Part shown: piece by piece, positions 57,586 to 64,000 of the stretch
How the letters are laid out: the number at the start of each line of letters is the position of its first letter
How positions within the stretch are numbered: the stretch's first letter is position 1
Origin: Geodermatophilus pulveris
GTDB lineage: Bacteria > Actinomycetota > Actinomycetes > Mycobacteriales > Geodermatophilaceae
Length of the DNA stretch: 64,000 bases
Direction of reading: 5' to 3'
NCBI RefSeq assembly: GCF_900188375.1
Contig: NZ_FZOO01000009.1
Span: 124,001 to 188,000, forward strand
The notes under the pieces: generated by a model
Seen by the model: only the letters and a program-made list of their open reading frames with translations
Told to the model about the DNA's origin: nothing
Database searches by the model: none
Program-made: the position numbers and the translations under genes

Positions 57586-58893
57586 GTGATCGAGCGGTAC
57601 ACGCTCCCCGAGATGGGGCGGGTCTGGAGCGACCGGCACAGGTACGAGCTGTGGTGCCGGGTGGAGACGCTGGTGCTCGAGGCGCACGCCGCGGCCGGCC
57701 GGGTGCCCGCCGACGTCGTCGAGCCGGTGCGCACCGCGCCGCCGCCCACGCCGGAGCGGGTCGCGGAGATCGAGGAGACGACGCAGCACGACGTCATCGC
57801 CTTCCTCACCGCCTGGGCGGACAACACCCAGCCCCGCTCGGCCGCCGCCTACGTGCACCACGGCATGACGTCGTCGGACCTGCTGGACACCGCGCTGGCC
57901 GTCCAGCTCACCGAGGCCACCGACCTGCTGCTGGCCCGCCTGGACCGGCTGGTCGCCGTGCTGCGCGACCACGCGCTGGCCCACCGCGACACCATCCGGG
58001 TCGGGCGCACCCACGGCGTGCACGCCGAGCCCGACGTGTGGGGTCACCGCGTCGCCGACCTCGCCTTCGCCGCGGCCCGGTCGCGGGACCGGCTGCGGGC
58101 GGCCCGCGAGCGGGTCGGCGTCGTCGCCATCTCCGGCGCGGTCGGCACCTACTCCCTGATCGACCCGTCGGTCGAGGTCGCCGTCGCCGCGGCGCTGGAC
58201 CTGCGGCCCGCCGACGCCTCGACCCAGGTGGTGCTGCGCGACTCGATCAGCGAGTGGGTGGCCTGCCTGGCGATCGTGGCCACGGTGTGCGAGACGGTGG
58301 CGCTGGAGGTCCGGCACGGGCAGCGCACCGAGGTGCGCGAGCTGTCGGAGGCCTTCGGCTCGGGCCAGAAGGGCTCCTCGGCGATGCCGCACAAGAAGAA
58401 CCCGATCCGCTCCGAGCGGATCGCCGGGCTGGCCCGGGTGGTGCGCGCCGCCGTCGTCCCGGTGATGGAGGGCATCCCGCTCTGGCACGAGCGGGACATC
58501 TCGCACTCCTCGACCGAGCGGGTGTTCCTGCCCGACGCGGCCGTCACCACCGACTACCTGCTGCACCTGACCACCGGCCTGGTGGAGGGCCTGGTGGTGG
58601 ACGCCGGCCGGATGCGGGCCAACCTGGAGTCCACCGGCGGGCTGATCTACACCTCCGCGGTGCTGCTGGAGCTGGTCGAGGGGGGCGCCTCGCGGGAGGA
58701 CGCCTACGCGCTCGTGCAGTCGGCGGCGATGGAGACCTGGACCAGCGGGACGCCGTTCCGGGAGACGCTGCGGGTGCGGGCGAAGGACGCCGGGGTGGAG
58801 CTGGACGAGGCGCGGCTGGACGACATCTGCCGGCCCGAGCGGTACGTGGCCGCCCTGGGCCCGCTGTTCGACCGCGTGGCGGCCCTGACGTGA
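57586..58893 (+). CDS. purB: Adenylosuccinate lyase
   Basis: 435 residues. Cleaves SAICAR and adenylosuccinate. Motifs TQHDVIAF, HHGMTSSDLLDTA, VGRTHGVHAEP (catalytic His), and the signature GSSAMPHKKNPIRSER with the catalytic flexible-loop Ser. Fumarase/aspartase fold, full length. GTG 57586, 45 bp after purD and without a clear ribosome-binding site. Overlaps purC by four bases. Confidence 0.95.
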   Translation: MIERYTLPEMGRVWSDRHRYELWCRVETLVLEAHAAAGRVPADVVEPVRTAPPPTPERVAEIEETTQHDVIAFLTAWADNTQPRSAAAYVHHGMTSSDLLDTALAVQLTEATDLLLARLDRLVAVLRDHALAHRDTIRVGRTHGVHAEPDVWGHRVADLAFAAARSRDRLRAARERVGVVAISGAVGTYSLIDPSVEVAVAAALDLRPADASTQVVLRDSISEWVACLAIVATVCETVALEVRHGQRTEVRELSEAFGSGQKGSSAMPHKKNPIRSERIAGLARVVRAAVVPVMEGIPLWHERDISHSSTERVFLPDAAVTTDYLLHLTTGLVEGLVVDAGRMRANLESTGGLIYTSAVLLELVEGGASREDAYALVQSAAMETWTSGTPFRETLRVRAKDAGVELDEARLDDICRPERYVAALGPLFDRVAALT

Positions 58894-59750
58894 CCCTGTC
58901 GATGCCCCTGGTGGCCCGCGGCAAGGTGCGCGAGGTCTACGACGCCGGCCCCGACCGGTTGCTGCTGGTCGCCTCCGACCGGATCTCCGCCTACGACCAC
59001 GTGCTGCCCACGCCCATCCCCGACAAGGGGCGGGTGCTGACCCAGCTGTCGGTGTGGTGGTTCGACCGGCTGGCGCCGGTGCTCGCGGGCTCCGGCGCGA
59101 CCCACCACCTGGTCTCGGCCACGGACGTGCCGGACGCCGTCGCGGGCCGGGCGGTGCTGGTCCGCCGGCTGGAGATGCTGCCGGTGGAGTGCGTCGCCCG
59201 CGGCTACCTGTCCGGCTCCGGCACGGCCGAGTACCAGCGCACCGGGTCGATCCGCGACGTCGAGCTGCCCGCCGGGCTGGTCGAGGGCTCGGCGCTGCCC
59301 GAGCCGGTGTTCACGCCGTCCACCAAGGCCGCCCAGGGCGAGCACGACGAGGCGGTCGACTTCGCCGCGGTCGTCGCCACCGTGGGCGCCGAGCGGGCCG
59401 AGCAGCTGCGGGAGCTGACGCTGGCGCTGTACCGCCGCGGCGCGGAGGTCGCCCGGGACGCCGGCATCGTGCTGGCCGACACCAAGTTCGAGTTCGGGCT
59501 GGACGCCTCCGGACTGGTCCTCGGCGACGAGGTCCTCACCCCCGACTCCTCGCGGTTCTGGCCGGCCACGCTGTGGTCGCCCGGCGCCGCGCAGCCCTCC
59601 TACGACAAGCAGTACGTCCGCGACTGGCTGACGTCCTCCGGCTGGGACCGGGTCTCCCCGCCGCCGGAGCTGCCCTCCGACGTGGTCGAGGCCACCCGCG
59701 AGCGCTACGTCACCGCCTACGAGCGGCTGACCGGCACCGCCTTCCGCTGA
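58890..59750 (+). CDS. purC: SAICAR synthase
   Basis: 286 residues. Joins CAIR and aspartate using ATP. Motifs RGKVREVYDAGPDRLLLVASDRISAYD, VECVARGYLSGSGTAEYQRTG, FTPSTKAAQGEHDE, and LADTKFEFGLDASG with DEVLTPDSSRFWPA. Complete, and typical of the longer eukaryote/actinobacterial form. GTG overlaps the purB stop, so translation is coupled. Confidence 0.96.
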   Translation: MTLSMPLVARGKVREVYDAGPDRLLLVASDRISAYDHVLPTPIPDKGRVLTQLSVWWFDRLAPVLAGSGATHHLVSATDVPDAVAGRAVLVRRLEMLPVECVARGYLSGSGTAEYQRTGSIRDVELPAGLVEGSALPEPVFTPSTKAAQGEHDEAVDFAAVVATVGAERAEQLRELTLALYRRGAEVARDAGIVLADTKFEFGLDASGLVLGDEVLTPDSSRFWPATLWSPGAAQPSYDKQYVRDWLTSSGWDRVSPPPELPSDVVEATRERYVTAYERLTGTAFR

Positions 59751-59751
59751 C

Positions 59752-60504
59752 GTGCCGGGCATCGCGCACCGCTCCGGCGGCTCCGGGGACCACCTGCTCC
59801 TGCTCCTGCACGGGCTCGGCGCCACCGGCGCGGTCTGGGACCGGCTGCTGCCGCTGGCCGAGGCCTCGTGGCCCGGCCCGTGGGCGGTGCCGGACCTGCG
59901 CGGGCACGGCCGCTCACCCGCCGAGCCGCCGTACGGCTACGCCGTGCACGCCGCCGACGTGGCCGCCCTGGTGGCCGCGTCCGGCGCCGCGCGGGTGACG
60001 GTGCTGGGCCACTCGTTCGGCGGCGTCGTCGGCGCGGTGCTGGCCGGCGGCTGGTACGGCGTGGAGGTCGCCCGGGTGGTCGCCGTCGGCGTCAAGATCG
60101 ACTGGACGGACGACGAGGTGGCCCGCGCCCGGTCGCTGGCCGCCCGCCTGCCGCAGGTGTTCCCCACGGCCGCCGCGGCCGCCGAGCGGCACCTGCGGCT
60201 GGCCGGCCTGACCGGGCTGGTGGACCCGTCCTCCGAGGTGGCCGCCACCGGCGTGCGCGCGGTGGACGGCGGCTACGCGGCCGCGTTCGACCCGCGGGCG
60301 TTCGGCGCGGTCGGCCCGCCGGTCGAGCAGGTGCTCGCCCGCGCGGTGGCGCCGCTGCGGCTGGCCGCGGGGGACGGCGACCCGATGGTGGGCCTGGCCG
60401 CGATGCGACGGGTCGACCCCGGTGCCGTGCTGCTCCCGGGGGCCGGCCACAACGCGCACTGGGAGGCCCCGGACGCGGTCTGGTCCCTGCTGGACGCCCG
60501 CTGA
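59752..60504 (+). CDS. Alpha/beta hydrolase
   Basis: 250 residues. Alpha/beta-hydrolase fold with oxyanion loop LLHGLGATGAVWD, nucleophile elbow LGHSFGG (Ser88), and catalytic His in GAGHNAHWE (about 233); the acid is probably Asp in AAGDGDPMVG. No signal peptide. One base separates it from the purC stop, so it may be co-transcribed with the purine genes; a role there is not obvious. Substrate unknown. Confidence 0.82.
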   Translation: MPGIAHRSGGSGDHLLLLLHGLGATGAVWDRLLPLAEASWPGPWAVPDLRGHGRSPAEPPYGYAVHAADVAALVAASGAARVTVLGHSFGGVVGAVLAGGWYGVEVARVVAVGVKIDWTDDEVARARSLAARLPQVFPTAAAAAERHLRLAGLTGLVDPSSEVAATGVRAVDGGYAAAFDPRAFGAVGPPVEQVLARAVAPLRLAAGDGDPMVGLAAMRRVDPGAVLLPGAGHNAHWEAPDAVWSLLDAR

Positions 60505-60533
60505 CCCCTGGCCGCCCGCCGCCCCGTCCGGCC

Positions 60534-60586
60534 GGATCGCCGACGTGGGCGTGACGAGCGGCCCATGGCGCCCACACCGCCGATCC
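60534..60586. repeat. Hairpin repeat upstream of the DUF559 gene
   Basis: Arms GGATCGCCGACGTGGGCG (60534-60551) and CGCCCACACCGCCGATCC (60569-60586), inverted with three mismatches and a 17-base loop. The outer GATCGGCG motif returns at the DUF559 start codon (60625-60639) and in the downstream hairpin (61530-61582). Confidence 0.6.
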
Positions 60587-60633
60587 GGGCGCAGACCTGT
60601 GGACGGCGTCAGCGTGAGTCGCGCGGATCGGCG

Positions 60634-61527
60634 ATGGTGCACGCCGTGCCCGAGCGGATGCCGCCGTCGAAGATCACCGGACCGACCACTCGGTCCCACC
60701 TCCGAGAGGCCGGCCTGGCCGAGCGGGAACTGCGCCACCCGCAGGTGACCCGGCTGTCCCGGGACACCGACCTGCCGCGGTCGCTCGCCGGTGACCTCCG
60801 GGTCCGGTTCGCGGCGGTCCTCCTCACCGCGCCGGCCGGGGCCGTGCTCAGCCATCTCTCCGCGGCCGACGTGTGGCACCTGCAGGTCCCGCTCCAGGGC
60901 CGGACCGACCAGCGCGTGCACCTCACCGTCCCCGGTGCGTCGCAGGCCGGGAGCAGCGCCGACCGGCGCCTCTACCGGATCCCGGTGGAGCCGGGCGACG
61001 TCGTGCGGCAGTGGTCCATGCCGGTCACCACGCCGGCGCGGACCTGGCGCGACCTGGCCGGTGTGCTGGCACCCCCGGCTCTGCTGGCGGTGACGGATCA
61101 GCTGCTCAACGGCCTGGCCAGCCGTCGAGAGCTGCAGGAGGCGCTGGTCCTCCGCCCGGAGGGCCGGGGCTGCGCCCGGGCGCGCGCCGTGCTGCCCGTG
61201 GGGGATCCGCGGGCGGAGTCGCCGATGGAGTCGGTGCTGCGCTGGCTGGTGCACTCCGCCGGGCTCCCGAGCCCCGAACTGCAGTACCCGGTCCGGGATG
61301 CGGCGGGGACCCTCCTCGGCCGTGCGGACTCGGCATGGCCGGGCCACCGGGTCCTGGTGGAGTTCGACGGTGACGTCCACCGTGAGCGCGACGTCTTCGT
61401 CCGGGATCTGCGCCGGCAGAACGCGCTGCTCGCGGCCGGGTGGACGGTGCTGCGGTTCACCTCGGCCGATGTCCTCGGCCGGCCCGACGAGGTCGTCGCC
61501 GAGATCCGCCGCGCGCTGACCCGGTGA
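60634..61527 (+). CDS. DUF559/Vsr-like endonuclease-domain protein
   Basis: 297 residues. N-terminal part (about 10-170) has the helical winged-helix-like features of AbiEi-type proteins (HLREAGLAERELRHPQVTRL, AVLSHLSAADVWHL). C-terminal DUF559 nuclease-like domain: ESPMESVLRWLVHSAGLP, LLGRADSAWPGHRVLVEFDGDVH with the Asp and Glu of a PD-(D/E)xK centre, and RDLRRQNALLAAGWTVLRFT. Many actinobacteria carry several copies; function unproven. It lies between purine genes, flanked by matching hairpin repeats, and its base usage is a little less GC-biased in the first half. ATG overlaps a GATCGGCG repeat. Confidence 0.75.
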   Translation: MVHAVPERMPPSKITGPTTRSHLREAGLAERELRHPQVTRLSRDTDLPRSLAGDLRVRFAAVLLTAPAGAVLSHLSAADVWHLQVPLQGRTDQRVHLTVPGASQAGSSADRRLYRIPVEPGDVVRQWSMPVTTPARTWRDLAGVLAPPALLAVTDQLLNGLASRRELQEALVLRPEGRGCARARAVLPVGDPRAESPMESVLRWLVHSAGLPSPELQYPVRDAAGTLLGRADSAWPGHRVLVEFDGDVHRERDVFVRDLRRQNALLAAGWTVLRFTSADVLGRPDEVVAEIRRALTR

Positions 61528-61529
61528 CC

Positions 61530-61582
61530 AGATCGGCGATCCGGCCGCGAAGCCACCCGTGTGGCGACCACACCGCCGATCT
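61530..61582. repeat. Hairpin repeat downstream of the DUF559 gene
   Basis: AGATCGGCGAT (61530-61540) and ACACCGCCGATCT (61570-61582) are inverted and share the CACACCGCCGAT core with the upstream hairpin. They start three bases after the DUF559 stop. Confidence 0.6.
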
Positions 61583-61651
61583 CGGCCGGGTCGCGGTCAC
61601 CGCACGGCGGAGACGCCGCCCGCGCCCGGGGAGTGGTCGGGACCGCCCCGG

Positions 61652-61657
61652 TAGTCT
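61652..61657 (+). promoter_or_regulatory. Candidate leaderless -10 of purS (TAGTCT)
   Basis: TAGTCT ends seven bases before the purS GTG and would start the purS-purQ-purL transcript. Confidence 0.45.
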
Positions 61658-61664
61658 CCTCCGC

Positions 61665-61904
61665 GTGTCCCGGGTGGTCGTCGACGTCGTGCTGAAGCCG
61701 GAGATCTCCGACCCCCAGGGGCAGGCGGTGCTCGGCGCGCTGGGCCGGCTGGGCCACGACAGCGTGCGCAGCGTCCGCCAGGGCAAGCACTTCGTCCTCG
61801 AGGTCGACGGGACGCCGGACGAGGCCGAGCTGCGCGAGATCGCCGAGACGCTGCTGGCCAACCCGGTCATCGAGGACGTCGAACTCCACCTGCCGAGGGG
61901 CTGA
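61665..61904 (+). CDS. purS: FGAM synthase subunit PurS
   Basis: 79 residues. [39 protein letters not shown] is the PurS signature; dimeric ferredoxin-like fold. Bridges PurL and PurQ for ammonia transfer. GTG start without a ribosome-binding site, leaderless candidate. First gene of the purSQL transcript. Confidence 0.94.
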   Translation: MSRVVVDVVLKPEISDPQGQAVLGALGRLGHDSVRSVRQGKHFVLEVDGTPDEAELREIAETLLANPVIEDVELHLPRG

Positions 61905-61907
61905 GGC

Positions 61908-62575
61908 ATGCGCATCGGAGTCGTCACCTTCCCGGGCTCCCTGGACGACGTCGACGCCGCGCGCGCGGTCCGGCTGGCCGGCGCGGAGGCCGTCGCCCTG
62001 TGGCACGCCGACCACGACCTGCGGGGCGTGGACGCCGTCGTGCTGCCCGGCGGCTTCTCCTACGGCGACTACCTGCGGGCCGGCGCCATCGCCGCGCGGG
62101 CGCCGATGATGGCCGACGTCGTCGACCGGGCCCGCCGGGGGATGCCGGTGCTCGGCATCTGCAACGGCTTCCAGGTGCTGTGCGAGGCCGGCCTGCTGCC
62201 CGGCGCGCTGACCCGCAACGGCCACCTGCACTTCCGCAACCGCGACCAGGCGCTGCGCGTGGAGCGCGCCGACACCGCCTGGACGAACGCGTACGAGCCC
62301 GGCCAGGAGGTCGTCGTCCCCGTCAAGAACGGCGAGGGCCGCTACGTCGCCGCACCGGCCGACCTGGACCGGCTCGAGGGCGAGGGGCTGGTCGCCGTCC
62401 GCTACGCAGGCGGCAACCCCAACGGGTCCCTGCGCGACATCGCCGGGGTGAGCAGCGCCGACGGCCGCGTCGTGGGCCTCATGCCGCACCCCGAGCACGC
62501 CGTCGAGGACCTCACCGGGCCGTCGACCGACGGCCTGGGCTTCTTCACCAGCGTGCTGACGGCGGTCGTCGCGGC

Positions 62576-62579
<4 letters not shown>
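61908..62579 (+). CDS. purQ: FGAM synthase glutaminase subunit PurQ
   Basis: 223 residues. Class I glutamine amidotransferase with the full triad: Cys85 (GICNGFQ), His194 and Glu196 (MPHPEHA). [16 protein letters not shown] supplies the oxyanion region. Releases ammonia for PurL. ATG four bases after purS; overlaps purL by four bases. Confidence 0.97.

Positions 62580-64000
<1,421 letters not shown>

Overview
The window is 64 kb of very GC-rich DNA with strong third-position GC bias, many GTG starts and ATGA/GTGA stop-start overlaps. Actinobacterial markers are present: HspR/HAIR control of dnaK and clpB, a DevR/DevS-like pair, dCTP deaminase, an EtfD-like Fe-S protein beside dnaK, DUF3151 after fbaA, and a Sec/Tat-type five-helix molybdoprotein. 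Gene content and style best fit a Geodermatophilaceae-like actinomycete (inference; no 16S or marker search was possible). The order dcd, etfD, dnaK-grpE-dnaJ-hspR, clpB, pyrE, fba, purA resembles the Rv0321-Rv0384c region of Mycobacterium tuberculosis, with extra blocks between these anchors.

Region by region. 1-4.5 kb: the 3' end of a type III polyketide synthase, a DevR-like response regulator convergent with a GAF/GAF histidine kinase, a universal stress protein and a PrmC-like methyltransferase. 4.5-9.9 kb: a membrane protein, then an arsenic-type locus: ArsR divergent from a flavoprotein and an MFS exporter, a frameshifted discoidin lipoprotein, and ArsC with a second ArsR. 9.9-18.5 kb: tRNA-Gly(CCC), a hybrid sensor kinase ending in an RsbW-like ATPase, a secreted subtilase, dcd, an MFS transporter and a DUF389 protein. 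18.5-26 kb: etfD and the dnaK-grpE-dnaJ-hspR-marR operon.

26-42.4 kb is a metabolic island with hairpins at both ends. It holds glcDEF plus an LctP-family permease, an IclR regulator, a crotonase/CoA-transferase pair, a MatC-type carrier, serine-glyoxylate aminotransferase, a fused FAD/Fe-S 2-hydroxyacid dehydrogenase, and a diacylglycerol kinase-like gene. A 15-bp inverted repeat (TTCCAC-N3-GCGGAA) occurs in both divergent promoter regions of the island, and a CRP-like site lies upstream of the aminotransferase. The island probably imports and oxidises glycolate or lactate to glyoxylate or pyruvate and transaminates glyoxylate; the substrate of the CoA-transferase/crotonase arm is unknown.

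42.4-53 kb: OsmC/OhrR, clpB, a GWQQ-repeat membrane protein, a molybdoprotein followed by two fasciclin lipoproteins, then pyrE, fba, DUF3151 and a 47-residue GPGG membrane protein. 53-64 kb: purine biosynthesis (purA, purD, purB, purC, purS, purQ and the 5' part of purL), interrupted by a GDPD phosphodiesterase, an alpha/beta hydrolase and a DUF559 gene flanked by repeated hairpins. Many single-gene promoters look leaderless (TANNNT followed 6-8 nt later by the start codon). No CRISPR array, rRNA, IS element or prophage was seen.
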